Below are positions 46,080 to 58,699 of a DNA stretch of 64,000 nt, one piece after another (the stretch's first letter is position 1; the number at the start of each line of letters is the position of its first letter). The stretch is from Sinotaia quadrata (taxonomy: Eukaryota; Mollusca; Gastropoda; Architaenioglossa; Viviparidae). Location: contig CM054183.1 of the NCBI GenBank assembly GCA_028829895.1, positions 69,873,071-69,937,070 of the forward strand, given 5' to 3'. Both the position numbers and the translations under genes were made by a program. Under the pieces are notes generated by a model, which was not told where the DNA came from, ran no database searches, and worked only from the letters and a program-made list of their open reading frames with translations.

Positions 46080-46975
46080 AACATTAATATTAAAAAAGAT
46101 ATCGTGAATGAATTGTGGCGTCATTTGTAAGCATCACGTTCCAAGATATATAGTATATGAAGTGAGGCGTCATTTGTAAGCATCACGTTCCAAGATATAT
46201 AGTATATGAAATGAGGCGTCATTTGTAGGCATCACGTTCCAAGATATATATTATATGAAGTGAGGCGTCATTTGTAAGCATCACGTTCCAAGATATATAG
46301 TATATGAAGTGAGGCGTCATTTAAAAACATCGAGATTTTAATCCTATGTAGATGATTTGAGAATTCATTTGTAAAAACGACTTCCTTGGACACAGTTGGA
46401 TGACCTGAGATTAATACAAAAAGCAATTCAAAGTTTGATATCGCTTGTAAATGCAAAGATTGACATCAACTGTAAATACATTACCTGTAAAATCAAAGTT
46501 TGATATCGCTATTAAATACGAAGATTGACATCACCTGTAAAAACAGTTTGATATCGCTACTAAATATGAAGAAATACATTACATGTAAAAAATCAAAGTT
46601 TGATATCGCTACTAAATACGAAGATTGACATCACCTGTAAAAACAGTTTGATATCGCTACTAAATATGAAGATTGACATCACCTGTAAAAACAGTTTGAT
46701 ATCGCTACTAAATATGAAGATTGACATCACCTGTAAAAACAGTTTGATATCGCTACTAAATACGAAGATTGACATCACCTGTAAAAACAGTTTGATATCG
46801 CTACTAAATACGAAGATTGACATCACCTGTAAAAACAGTTTGATATCGCTACTAAATATGAAGATTGACATCACCTGTTAAAACAAAGTTTGATACGCTA
46901 CTAAATACAAAGATTGACATCACCTGTTAAAACAAAGTTTGATATCGCTACTAAATACGAAGATTGAAGATAACT
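46080..46975. repeat. Minisatellites of about 49-57 bp and 48 bp
   Basis: The stretch from 46080 to 46325 has about five units with gaggcgtcatttgtaagcat and cacgttccaagatatatagt. From 46430 to 46975 there are about 11 units of 48 bp (tatcgctactaaatacgaag, attgacatcacctgtaaaaa cagtttga). The 48-bp unit is a multiple of 3, so both strands read open. Confidence 0.92.
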
Positions 46976-47099
46976 GAAAATTTATATTTTGATTACAGTG
47001 CGAAATAGCAGACAACGACCTTAGACTAATTTTTAAACTACAGATCTCAAGGCCTAAAAATATGCACAATTTAGAAATGTGATGTAGTTTTATTAGATA

Positions 47100-47760
47100 A
47101 CACCAGACCTGATTTCGAACCGTAAGCATTATTATTACAATACATCAGACCTGAGAAATACCATTCTGACAAATTGTGATACTTTAAAAAAATACAGAAA
47201 ATCAGACCTGAGAAATACCATTCTGACAAATTGTGATACTTATAAAAAAATACAGAAAATCAGACCTGAGAAATACCAGACTGACTAATTGTGACACTTT
47301 AAAAAATACAGAACATCAGACTTGAAAAATTCCAGACTGACTAATTGTGTCACTTAAAAAAAAAAATACAGAACATCAGACTTGAGAATTGCTATATTGC
47401 AAACTGTGACGGACTTTCTTAATTACAGCTAACTGACGAAAGGTGGACTGGAATACATCTTTTCGTTTACAGTGCATCAGGTCTGAGAAATACCAGTTTT
47501 ACACTGACATATTTTGTTTTACAATGCGCCAGACCTGAGAAATACCAATTTTACTCTGACACATGTGTGGGAGAAATAGAGATCACGAATTGTCAGCACT
47601 TTAATTTGGGGGGAATGACGAGTTACATGCGTGTCAATTCACAGTGCAGTTACAAGATACACGAGTGACAATCTCTTTCCACGAAACTCTTTTCCAGTCA
47701 CAAGATACACGAGTGACAATCTCTTTCCACGAAACTCTTTTCCAGTCACAAGCGGAAAAT
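47100..47760. repeat. Worn repeats and a 48-bp duplication
   Basis: The stretch from 47140 to 47540 has units around cagacctgagaaatacca and gacaaattgtgatacttt. From 47648 to 47752 a 48-bp unit (cagtcacaagatacacgagt, gacaatctctttccacgaaa) occurs just over twice. Confidence 0.85.
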
Positions 47761-47764
47761 TTGT

Positions 47765-48490
47765 TGTGCGATGTGAGAAAATAATAGTCTGGTAACAAAT
47801 ATAAATAACGGTACAAAATGTGAAATACGAAATGCAGTTAGTGAAACAATTTTATGAATTATTTCTGGAAACACAAACTAAACAGACTAGTAATTACAAT
47901 AACATCATGTCAGAATATAATCATTTACCTGTAGCCTATCAAAGCATGTTTATAATAAATGAATTTAATATTTATTAGTAAAGTTTATCTGATAGTAAAT
48001 GAAAGTTAATATCTTTAAAGTATTTTTCTTATAAAACCTTATCTGTATGCCAGCATATGTTTAATTAGGTCATTCGAAGAAAGCCAACAATTTGTCGATT
48101 CTAGTTCATTACATTAAAATTCATTAACAAAACAATTTTATTTGGTATAAGCAGGTTGTCAGCGGAGATACACAGTTTGATGTTGCTGGCTAAAATTAAG
48201 ATAATAACTCAACTCAACATTTTTTGTCACAGTCATGAGTGTATTTGTGCTGCTTGTTGAGAGTAATTAAGAAGTAGGTCAACACAAAGTTGACGAGGCA
48301 TGTTGCTGAGCGCAAAGGATGTGCTTGTACAAAAAAGACAACAAAAAAAAAACAACAACTCCAAAATAATAGATAAGATAAAACTTGGAAAAAACATTAC
48401 TTTAAATCGATAGAACATGTTTAGTTAGTATAAATTAAATTGCACCTTATATTTTATTCGAGCACTCACAGATTAGGAACTGTATCAAGC
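47765..48490. other. AT-rich interval without a gene
   Basis: No array and no exon-like frame seen. An A-rich run lies near 48330-48360. Confidence 0.45.
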
Positions 48491-48494
48491 ACTC

Positions 48495-49350
48495 ATTTGT
48501 AAACAAACGAAGTCTTTTTCAGACATTTTGGTCAGTAATCGAAGTCTTTTCAGACATTTGTGTATGTAAATGAGACTTTTCAGACCTTTTGTATGTAAAT
48601 GAGTCTTTCTAGGCCTTTTTGTGAGCAAATGATGTCTTTTCAGGCCTTTTTGTAAGCAAATGATGTCATTTTCAAACCTTCATGCCTGCTTGAAAACAAA
48701 TAGTCCTTTTCATGTCTTCTTGCAGCAATCGAAGTTTTTCAAACCTTTTAAGCAATTGAATCTTTTTCAAGCATTCTTGTGGCAATTCAAATCTTTGTTC
48801 AGGCAATCTTGTTAGCAATTGAAGTCTTTTTCAGTCCTTGTAAGCAATTGAAGTTTCTTGAACAAGTTAAAGCCTCCTTCAAGCCTAGTCGTAACAAACT
48901 CTTTCAGGCCATCATGTTAGCCAACTGAACTTCTTTCACAATTTCTTGTAAGCAAACCTTACAGAGCTCCTTTTCTTAGTAACGGAGACATAATATGTGG
49001 AGATTTCTGCAAGAGATACAGAGGCGATTAGTATGCTTAATGTATATTTATCATAAGTACATAATATAGTACATACTTATCAAAAGTGAATAATATAGTG
49101 TATAATTATCAAAAGACCATAATATAGTGTATACTTATCAAAAGTCCACAATATAGTGTATACTTATAATCAAATGTCCATAATATAGTGTATATGTATC
49201 AAAAGTACATAATATCGTGTATACTTATCAAAAGTACATAATATACTACTATATAATTATCGAAAGTGCATAAATAGTGTACACTTATGAAAAGTGCATA
49301 ATATAGTGTATAATCATCAAAAGTCAATAATATAGTACGTACTGATCAAA
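48495..49350. repeat. Worn repeats of about 30-40 bp
   Basis: The stretch from 48495 to 48950 has units around gtaagcaattgaagtctttt and caggcctttt. From 49040 to 49345 there are about ten units around atatagtgtatacttatcaa and aagtacata. Confidence 0.8.
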
Positions 49351-49359
49351 AGTGTGTGT

Positions 49360-49848
49360 GTAGGGTCGTGCGTAACTGTTGTAGGTAACAACTTCAGTAC
49401 TTCTCTCTCACCATCATTCTTTGTAATTCTAAAAATAGATGTCTTAACTTGGCTTTGAAGTAAGTTACAGGAAACACTCGTTACTTCACGTCACCACGTC
49501 CCATACGTCACAACAAAAAAGATGGAGTTATTTTTATCTGTTAGACAATAAACGCGAACGTATATTTCTGCTTGTCATCTCTCTGACCTCTGACCTATTT
49601 CTCCTTACAAAGACGCTCGTTTTCCTTATAGCTGAGCCGTAAATGACATGATGCGGCCTGTACATGTTTTGCGGTGTCATAAATTAAACACGTCAGTCGA
49701 GAAGGAAACGTCTGGCACAGATACACGAACTAAATTTAACATGATTAACTGCCCCCAACCGTTTCTCTCAAATTTCCATTCCCATAGATATTTGTTGGTT
49801 AAGTCTGTCATCAATAAAGTTGTAGCCTTTTAGAATTTGTCCGTACTG
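49360..49848. other. Gene-free interval
   Basis: This is unique sequence of average GC. An open frame at 49648-49833 has no splice support. Nothing is called. Confidence 0.4.
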
Positions 49849-49849
49849 G

Positions 49850-49922
<73 letters not shown>
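49849..49922. repeat. (TG)n microsatellite
   Basis: A perfect dinucleotide run of about 73 bp. Confidence 0.95.
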
Positions 49923-49924
<2 letters not shown>

Positions 49925-49994
49925 GAATATTTACGTAAAGGTAATTGAGTACAATAGCGTATTATGGAGATACGAATAGATTTTACAATCAAAT

Positions 49995-50945
49995 GCATGA
50001 GGGCAGGTGTGTATGGAGGTCAATGGATTAGTACTTAGGCCTACAAGTGTGTATGAAGGTCAATGGATTAGTACTTACAAGTGTGTATGGGGATCAATGG
50101 ATTAGTACTTACAAGTGTGTATGGGGATCAATGGATTAGTACTTACAAGCGAATGACGCATGAGTAACGCAATGATAATCTTTCCGCATAAAACTGAACA
50201 CAGCTAGAACTTTGAACTGTCTTATACAACCTGCTAAAACTGAACAAGGTGGAACTTTAGCTGTCTTATACAACCTGCTAAAACTGAACATAGGTGGAGT
50301 TTTGAACTATCTTACAACCTGCTAAAATTGAACATAGAAATTTGAAATTTTTTACAACCTGCTAAAACTGAACATTTAACTTTGAACTGTCTCACAAAAT
50401 ACTAAAACTGAACCCATGTGGAACTTTTTGAATGTCTTACAAACTGAACATTTGGAATTGTCTTTAATACCTACTAAAACTGAACACACATGTAACTTTG
50501 AACTGTCTTACAAAATTGATCTGGAATTGTCTTAAATACCTATTAAAACTGAACACACATGTAACTTTGAACTGTCTTACAAAATTGATCTGGAATTGTC
50601 TTAAATACCTACTAGAACTGAACACACATGTAACTTTGAACTGTCTTACAAAATTGATCTGGAATTGTCTTAAATACCTACTAGAACTGAACACACATGT
50701 AACTTTGAACTGTCTTACAAAATTGATCTGGAATTGTCTTTAATACCTACTAGAACTGAACATAATATTTAAAGAGAGCATACTGCAAGCAACACATCAT
50801 TGTAAACAATAGGACGATGTAAGCAACAAATCATTGTAAACAAAAGGACGATGTAAGCATCACATCATTGTAAACAATAGGACGATGTAAGCAACACATC
50901 ATTGTAAACAATAGGACGATGTAAGCAACACATCATTAGTAACAA
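49995..50945. repeat. Successive minisatellites (about 38, 69 and 33 bp)
   Basis: The stretch from 49995 to 50150 has four units around acaagtgtgtatggggatca and atggattagtactt. From 50190 to 50760 there are worn units and then four near-identical units of 69 bp (aactttgaactgtcttacaa, aattgatctggaattgtctt, aaatacctactagaactgaa). From 50770 to 50940 there are units with acgatgtaagcaacacatca and ttgtaaacaatagg. Confidence 0.9.
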
Positions 50946-50959
50946 CTCATCAATGCAAA

Positions 50960-51365
50960 CTATTATGCAACAAAAGTCAGGAAAAAAACAACACATCTAT
51001 GAAGTTAATAAACGTCAGTGGAAAGCAATACAGGAATGCAGTTAACAGACGTTAGGGAAAGCAATACAGGAATGCAGTTAACAGACTTTAGGGAAAGCAA
51101 TACAGGAATGCAATTAACAAATGCTAGTGAAAACAATGTGTGCATCATTGCACTTAACGAAAGCAAAACAGAGATATAATTTACAAACGTTAACGAAAGC
51201 TAGATAACTAGTATAAGACCAGACATTATGACATAGTAAGATAACTAGTACAATACTAGATAACTAGTACAATAATAGACATTATGGAATTACTAGATAA
51301 CTAATGCAATATTTCATTATGACATTCTAGGTAACTAATACAAAACCAAACAACAAAACATAGGA
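50960..51365. repeat. Worn repeats
   Basis: Units are built around gcaatacaggaatgcagtta at 51010-51110 and actagataactagtacaata at 51200-51300. Confidence 0.7.
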
Positions 51366-51369
51366 ACGT

Positions 51370-52110
51370 GTTTACTTAAGAGGCTGTGGTGGGTAGTTAA
51401 CATTCGGTGTAGTAACTTAAGAGAGAGTTAACACTGGGTGTAGTATACATAAAATACAGTTAATTCTTGGTGTAGTATACTTAAGAGCCACTTAACACTG
51501 AGTGTAGTATACATAAAATACAGTTAACACTTGGTGTAGTATACTTAAGAGCCACTTAACACTGGTTGCAGTATACATAAAATACAGTTAACACTTGGTG
51601 TAGTATACTTAAGAGCCACTTAACACTGGGTGTAGTATACATAAAATACAGTTAACACTTGGTGTAGTATACTTAAGAGCCACTTAACACTGGTTGCAGT
51701 ATACATAAAATACAGTTAACACTTGGTGTAGTATACTTAAGAGCCACTTAACACTGGTTGCAGTATACATAAAATACAGTTAACACTTGGTGTAGTATAC
51801 TTAAGAGCCACTTAACACTGGTTGCAGTTTACATAAAATACAGTTAACAGTGGGTATGGTTTATTTAAATGACAGTTACAATGGGTGTAGATTACTTAAA
51901 AGACTTAATTACACTGGGAGTAGTATACTTAAAAGACAATTAACACTGGGTATGTTTATTTAAATGACACTTACAATGGGTGTAGTTTACTTAAAAGTCA
52001 ATTAACACCAAGTGTAGTTTACTTAAAAGACACTGGGTGTAGTTTATTTAAATGTCTTAGTTAACACTGCATATAATTTACTTTAAAAGAGTTAATTCCG
52101 GGTGTAGATA
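51370..52110. repeat. Minisatellite, about 64-bp unit
   Basis: About six near-identical units contain acttaagagccacttaacac, tggttgcagtatacataaaa and tacagttaacacttggtgta gtat, flanked by worn units. Each 64-mer is a dimer of two diverged units of about 32 bp (cacttaacactgg..gcagtatac and cagttaacacttggtgtagtatac). Confidence 0.92.
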
Positions 52111-52114
52111 TACT

Positions 52115-52640
52115 GAAACTAGAAAGAATACTTTTAGTTTTGACATTGCAAGACCGTTGAAAACTTGATAAAAGCAAAAATAATGTTAAGAGAGATATAT
52201 TCCTACCTTGAAAGTACTGTATACTGAACATATTCAGAAACATCAAACTGATATAAGAATGTGTGAGGTAGTTTGTAAACAATATGAGTGATGCCCTTTG
52301 AGTCGCAGTTAGAAGTGGGGTAGACCTGAACAATTATTACTTAAAAAACTTAACCCTGGAACCATCTCCCACCGACACTTGTAACTGCCCATCAAAACTG
52401 AAGGCAGTTATGAGTGCACCAACTTTTATAATCAAACTATCCATACATCTCACTATATTCTTAATTGCAATGGATTTCTCGTTACAGTTTTACAAATTAA
52501 TAGACAACCAGACATTAACATTGCTAATATGGTGAAAATAAAGACTTTTGCAGCCATTTTAGTACGCTATACTTATAAACAGACCCATTTCAGTACTACA
52601 GTAGTCATCTAATGCTATTTTGTGTGAACTGGTTTTAATG
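52115..52640. other. Gene-free AT-rich interval
   Basis: No exon or array recognised. Confidence 0.4.
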
Positions 52641-52644
52641 ATCA

Positions 52645-53212
52645 TTTTTAAAGAACCAAGATCCTCACACGGTGTAATTCGCGTAATTATATTTATAAAG
52701 AATCAAGATCCTCACACAGTGTAATTCGCGTAATTATTATTTATAAAGAATCAAGATCCTCACCCCCACGGTGTAATTTGCGTAATTATAATTTATATAA
52801 CCAAGATCCTCCCACAGTATAATTCGCATAATTATAATTTATATAACCAAGATGCTCACACAGTATAATTTGCATAATTATAATTTATATAACCAAGATC
52901 CTCCCACAGTATAATTCGCATAATTATAATTTATATAACCAAGATCCTCACACAATATAATTTGCATAATTATAATTTATATAACCAAGATGCTCACACA
53001 GTATAATTCGCATAATTATAATTTATATAACCAAGATGCTCACACAGTATAATTTGCATAATTATCATTTTTACAACCAAGATCCTCACACAGTATAATT
53101 TGCATAATTATCATTTTTACAACCAAGATCCTCACACAGTATAATTTGCATAATTATCATTTTTACAACCAAGATCCTCACACAGTATAATTTGCATAAT
53201 TATCATTTTTCG
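52645..53212. repeat. Minisatellite, about 46-bp unit, 12 copies
   Basis: The unit is caagatcctcacacagtata, atttgcataattataattta tataac. Variants alternate (cgcataatt or tgcataatt; tttatataac or tttttacaac), which gives a readable order of subtypes along the array. Confidence 0.95.
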
Positions 53213-53520
53213 GAACAACGTGACCGAGATCAAATAAAATTAACGACTATTTATATTTTTTAAAAATATGTACTTGTATCTTGTATAATAATGTGAGTAA
53301 ATCGAATTAAACTGTGTTGATTCAAGAAAGAAAAACGGTTGAAAAATTGAGTCTTCGCGGGTTAGCATTTCTGGCATGATAATAATAACTGATAGCTTGA
53401 TTAATAATTGCTGTATACCAAGACTCGCTGGATTCAGTTGCTAAGGGCAGATAAACCACTCTACGCTTGAGTGACATAGATTCGTGTCCTTAGATTGGCT
53501 TAGAGAATTCACATCGAGAA

Positions 53521-53631
53521 ATGGATTCAGAATCGAACCCTGTTTCCCGAGAAACTGACATTTATTTAATTATCGGCATGCCTGATATGTATGTCAATAA
53601 ATCAGCTTTTCATAAATTGTACGGGTATAAG
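53521..53631 (+). CDS. Candidate first coding exon (37 codons)
   Basis: ATG at 53521 opens MDSESNPVSRETDIYLIIGM, then PDMYVNKSAFHKLYGYK, ending exactly at a codon in AAG followed by a consensus donor gtatgt at 53632. The upstream 200 bases are somewhat richer in GC and CpG, as expected for a 5'UTR. The sequence reads like a real N-terminus (acidic Ser-rich start, then a hydrophobic core), but I do not recognise it and cannot identify its next exon. A phase-0 acceptor would be needed downstream. Confidence 0.45.
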
Positions 53632-53639
53632 GTATGTGC

Positions 53640-54640
53640 AAGTCAGTTTGGAAGTATCGTTTTGGAAGCCAGTTACGTTTGCTTATTAAGCTGAAAGTTA
53701 TCATTTGTTGTCTGAAATGTAAATGAGTTGTTTGAATGTAATTTTGTCGGCTGCATATGAAATATTAGTACACTTTATTGTTTACTTAAACTATTACACT
53801 TTATTGTTTACTTAAACTCATACACTTGATCTGAAAGATGTTTTAAAATGATACATATTTTTTATACAAAAACCTGTTTTGATACTAGCAAATAGTGTGA
53901 TATTATAATAGTACCAAAAATTATTATTTTAAAAAAAAACCCACAACCTTCTAGTCTTTTCAAGATTTTTTTAAAAAAAGTTTTGATTCAAGAAGCATGT
54001 TCATTTTTAGGACTTTGGACTCTAAAAGCTTGACACTGATGTAAAAGACTTTACTACTATCTCATATATATCTCAACTTAAATTTTATCTAAAAGTCATT
54101 GTCACTAGTGGGAGGGAGGTTAAGTTTCGAGGTTTTGATTTATTTTATGAAGATCTTTTGCTAGCTAGCCTAGTCTGAAATCTGGTCTGTCATGGAAAGC
54201 CGATGAAAATAGGACGGTTTACTCATTGAGCACACAAAAATAATGAATTACAAGTAATTAACATTTTCAAAAGAGATTTTCAGGATTGAAATGTATAGTG
54301 CATTTAGATAAAGTTTAGAGTGACATCAAGAAATATCCGTGTTGTGTGAGATTAATAATCTGCATCACTGTTACGTTTCCAGTATTTATTTATAGACCCT
54401 GCCCTAGAATAATTAAGGATTTTAAATATAATTAATTCCTTCTCTCATATTCTATGCAGACTGGTTGCTCAATTTACTATTTGACTAATTAAAAGTGTGT
54501 CTTGTAGTTCAGACGACAAATTTACAAACTAATAAACTGCGAAACTTTAGCTAGATTGAAAACCGTTAAATTCCTCTAAATTAATATGCATTCGTTATCA
54601 ACTTTCTGCTCATTCGCCCCCATTCAATCTAAGAATAATC
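53640..54640. other. AT-rich interval without a gene
   Basis: No array beyond a short duplication (cactttattgtttacttaaa, twice at 53770-53820) and no exon seen. If the candidate exon at 53521 is real, this is intron. Confidence 0.45.
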
Positions 54641-55915
54641 TATAGGTCTATTATGCATAAAAATTAACTACTAAGAGGTTTTAACAAAGAAAATAAGATT
54701 TAATAAAGTTTTAACAAGTTAACAATAATCAAATACGAGCGCGAATAGTCTATTTCTCGATTCTTTGCGCGTACATGCTTTATCGATAACTAATGAATTG
54801 CCATCAACTGTCCTTTCAATATTTGCATAAGCACTGAGTAATACTCAGCTGATTGTTCTGTATCTGCCTGGTCTCTTTTACTCAGTCAGCCAGTCTATTT
54901 TCACAGTTTCACTACAGCGACGACGCACGTGGCATCTAGGAAGGTGTTCCTTTATGTTGCTAGCGAACTTGAATTTCAATGGCGTAGACCCTCAGAAATG
55001 AACTCACACGTTGAGCTCAGACCAGTTATTACCAGATGAACAAGGCAAGGCAAAATGCAAAGCCAAAGCAAGGCAACGTAAAGCCAGGAAAGGCAAAGTA
55101 AAGCCAGGACCGACCTAGGGAAGTAACGTGTTCTAATGTAATTTCAATCTAACACGTTCCTACTCAAACATGACCCAGTTTAAAATGCGCTGAATAAGAG
55201 ATTTCGACCTCGCGTTGTTTTACAATTAGATTTAGAAAAAATGTAGTCATCTCACGCGTGTTCCATTTAACAGCATGACATATGAAGCAATAAAATAGTT
55301 ACAACGTTAAATTAATGTTCATACAAAAGGGGTAATTCAAACCAACAAAGCAGCTTCACAATTTACAATTAAAATTACACGCAATAATTGAATTACATGA
55401 GGAATTCATATCGAGCACAGCATTCTGGCTCTTAGTGAATTAAAACAATATAAATTAAAGTTACAAATGGAAAAAGAGTTACAATAAATTTATATTCCAT
55501 AACTTATAGGTTTCTCAGCCATTTCTCTGGACCATGCTCAAGCATATATGGAAATAATATAATACATAGCACAAATACATATTTATAATCAAGATAGGCA
55601 AAAATACTATCAGATAAAATGATACCTTTTATGAGAAGTCGAAGGTTTGGTTCTCATCTGCTGTCGGCTGCCCTCATGACCCGAGTTAGCTGATGGAAAT
55701 AGCTAAGGTGTTCTCGAAGTAAAGGGAACGGAAGCGCGTACCCATATTTATAGAAAAGCATAATGCGTATCACGTGACTGATCGCGAAGTATGTAGTTGG
55801 TTCGAGAATCTGGACAATGGACCTAAAGTTACATAACATCTTGACCTGTTCTAGAAGCATCTCGAAAAAGGAAGCTTTGAACAAAGGAGCCAAGGGTTTC
55901 AAAATTCAAATTTGA
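54640..55915 (-). mobile_element. Possible LTR-like or promoter-bearing repeat
   Basis: On the minus strand a TATA-like box (tctataaatatggg, near 55741-55754) is preceded by cgatcagtcacgtgatacgc and followed by GC-richer sequence. A-T rich sequence then runs to about 54660, where gatttaataaagttttaaca and agttaacaata resemble the A-rich end of the dispersed family. A frame open on the minus strand at 55654-55902 crosses the TATA box and is unlikely to be translated. Short GC-rich repeats (aggcaaagtaaagccagga) lie at 55040-55110. The class is uncertain: a solo LTR or a decayed promoter would both fit. Confidence 0.3.
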
Positions 55916-56016
55916 AGTAAACAAGACAAGTGGGTCACCAAGTCGGACATTTTTATCAGACTGTGACAATCACTGACGCTTGTGTAATTTTTGTGCAGTG
56001 AAGAGTGCTTGCTTCA

Positions 56017-56054
<38 letters not shown>

Positions 56055-56084
56055 ATGGCACAGCATGAGCAATGCGCACAGACA

Positions 56085-57105
56085 TATGACCGTACGCTGT
56101 GTAAGTGAATGACCGTATGCTGTGTAAGTGAATCACCGTACGCTGTGTAAGTGAATGACCGTACGCTCTAGGATGTGTAAGCGAATGACCGTACGCTGTG
56201 TAAGTGAATGACCGTACGCTGTGTAAGTGAATGACCGTACGCTGTGTAAGTGAATGACCGTACGCTGTGTAAGTGAATGACCGTACGCTCTAGGATGTGT
56301 AAGCGAATGACCGTACGCTGTGTAAGTGAATGACCGTACGCTGTGTAAGTGAATGACCGTACGCTGTGTAAGTGAATGACCGTACGCTGTGTAAGTGAAT
56401 GACCGTACGCTCTAGGATGTGTAAGCGAATGACCGTACGCTGTGTAAGTGAATGACCGTACGCTGTGTAAGTGAATGACCGTACGCTGTGTAAGTGAATG
56501 ACCGTACGCTGTGTAAGTGAATGACCGTATGCTGTGTAAGTGAATGACCGTATGGTATGTAAGTGAATGACCGTACGCTGTAGGATGTGTAAGTGAATGA
56601 CCGTATGCTATGTAAGTGAATGACCGTACGCTGTAGGATGTGTAAGTGAATGACCGTACACTGTGTAAGTGAATGACCGTACACTGTGTAAGTGAATGAC
56701 CGTACGCTGTAGGATGTGTAAGTGAATGACCGTACACTGTGTAAGCGAATGACCGTACGCTGTAGGATGTGTAAGTGAATGACCGTATGCTGTGTAAGTG
56801 AATGACCGTACGCTGTAGGATGTGTAAGTGAATGACCGTATGCTGTGTAAGTGAATGACCGTACGCTGTAGGATGTGTAAGTGAATGACCGTACACTGTG
56901 TAAGCGAATGACCGTACGCTGTAGGATGTGTAAGTGAATGACCGTATGCTGTGTAAGTGAATGACCGTACGCTGTAGGATGTGTAAGTGAATGACCGTAT
57001 GCTGTGTAAGTGAATGACCGTATGCTGTGTAAGTGAATGACCGTACGCTGTAGGATGTGTAAGTGAATGACCGTACACTGTGTAAGCGAATGACCGTACG
57101 CTGTA
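56085..57105. repeat. Minisatellite, 23-bp unit with higher-order pattern
   Basis: About 42 copies of gtgtaagtgaatgaccgtac gct occur, regularly extended by taggat (ctctaggat on the left, ctgtaggat on the right). The result is higher-order blocks: five plain units per extended unit on the left, alternating one or two on the right. No stop occurs in the minus-strand frames, so a 321-residue frame appears (TVIHLHSVRSFTYTAYGHSL). As 23 is not a multiple of 3, all three frames read through and give the same peptide cycle. I regard it as non-coding. Confidence 0.93.
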
Positions 57106-57450
57106 CTATGGGATGACTGTAATAATGAATCATATCAATATTAACATTTAGTTATGATACAAAACTCTACAAGTGATAATGCAGAGTACGGGCCACTGGT
57201 TATATGCATATCTGCAACTGTTACGCCAATATGCAAGTGCGTTGACCTCAATTCGACTTATCAACTGAGAAATAGATTTTATACAATAAGTACATAAATA
57301 GATGTAGAGACAGACAGAGAACAAGACATAATCGTGAGAATATCACTACAAGTTATGATAAACTACAAACAAAGAATTTGTATTTCATTAACAGATATGC
57401 AACACTGAACAATTAATACAAATTTAATAAAAGAAAAGTTTAACAATCTT
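57106..57450 (+). mobile_element. Dispersed repeat copy 3 (matches 2407-2780)
   Basis: Aligned with the 2.4-kb copy it shares actgtaataatga, agttatgata, gcagagtacgggccactggt, tatctgcaactgttacgcca, gacagagaacaagacataat c and an A-rich end. It starts exactly where the 23-bp array ends, just as the other copy starts at the end of a 64-bp array. It has no open frame of note. Confidence 0.6.
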
Positions 57451-57454
57451 TAAA

Positions 57455-58690
57455 AAAAAAAAGCTGAGTAAGTAGTTTTATTGTTATCCAATGATTATGA
57501 TTTATGAGAACGAGACCAGCCAATGGGCTGAGATTAAGGAGTTCATTTGCAAAAGAAAATTCTGTTCTCTGACCACCTTGAATTTGAGTGGGAAAGAATA
57601 GTTCAGGCTTTGAAAGACAGTCATTAACTTGATGGTGAGTTAAATTGACTGGTTGAGCTGAGAATGGACTTAGAAAATCGGCGATTTTCCAGTTATATTC
57701 TTTCTTGGTTAGAATCTTTTTCGAGGCTTTCTCGTTTAGAATCTGGTTCTCCAGTTCTGAAGTGGGTTTGTAGGGAGGTCGCTTGTGGTGACATCTGAAT
57801 TTCTCGCCTTGACAAGGGCTTGGGTGTAGGACTGTAGGTAGTAAAGCTTGCTTAGCTACCGTGACAAGGGCTTGGGTGTAGGACTGTAGGTAGTAAAGCT
57901 TGCTTAGCTACCGTCGGCCCTGGTTATGGGCTTAGGCGTGGCATTCGCAGTTGCACGGGTCCGTTGTCTGTTCATCATTGATTAGGCAATCCATAGATAA
58001 AGGTGTGGAGTAGAGAGAGCACGTCCGACCAGCACGGCTGCTTGAAGTCTAATGCGGAAAGAGTGAGGAATAGAATTTCTATCATGGTTTGTTGACTCTT
58101 GAAACCACACCCATCTCTACCCATAGTCACTCCTGATCCAATCAAATTCAAATCTATGACTTTCTCGCACTTTTTCCAACCTACATTGTGTCAGCACACG
58201 TGTGACCTATCCAAAAAACAAGTTCGCGATTACATCAGCATAAGAATTGCATATCACATAGCCAAGGCCAAAACCAAGATTCCAGATCTAACGTTTAAGC
58301 CAACACGCTATTGCTTAGAGGAGGTCAGAGTCCCAGTGTTCTACCGGATAATAACTTCCCTATCCTGCGGCTAATACTCACTCAACAGATTAATTTCTCC
58401 CTTCACCCTTGTCCAAAAATAAGCCTAATGTACCATTTTAAAATCACAAATAGCTTCTCATTTAAAAATTACAGATCAAAATTTATGTGGGAGAATCCCC
58501 CTTCATATGACCTACTAAAGGATGTGTAAGACAATAGCTATATGACTAGAACAATCAAATGACTATAAAATCATTCATTGTGTAAATAATTATGATTACC
58601 TCTGAACAATGGTATGTAGTAGTGTGTGCGTGCAACTAAAGGCAGTATTTGTTAATGTGTATACAATTTTAAGCATTAATATACGCGTGC
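57455..58690. other. Unique GC-richer interval with a 52-bp duplication
   Basis: A 52-bp unit (gacaagggcttgggtgtagg, actgtaggtagtaaagcttg, cttagctaccgt) is present twice in tandem at 57811-57914. Open frames at 58099-58374 and 58311-58529 have no splice support. The block may belong to the body of the adjacent dispersed element. No gene is called. Confidence 0.45.
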
Positions 58691-58699
58691 GAACAACTG

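Noticed and set aside
55654..55902. 82-residue minus-strand frame MKPLAPLFKASFFEMLLEQV...
   Set aside because: It crosses a TATA-like box and has no homology that I recognise; a promoter-bearing repeat is the simpler reading.
56168..57133. 321-residue open frame on the minus strand
   Set aside because: It lies in the 23-bp array, all three frames are open with the same peptide cycle, and there is no promoter or splice context, so it reflects the repeat unit and not coding.
58099..58529. Two overlapping + strand frames (91 and 72 residues)
   Set aside because: No splice sites, no protein family recognised, and they may belong to the body of the neighbouring dispersed repeat.
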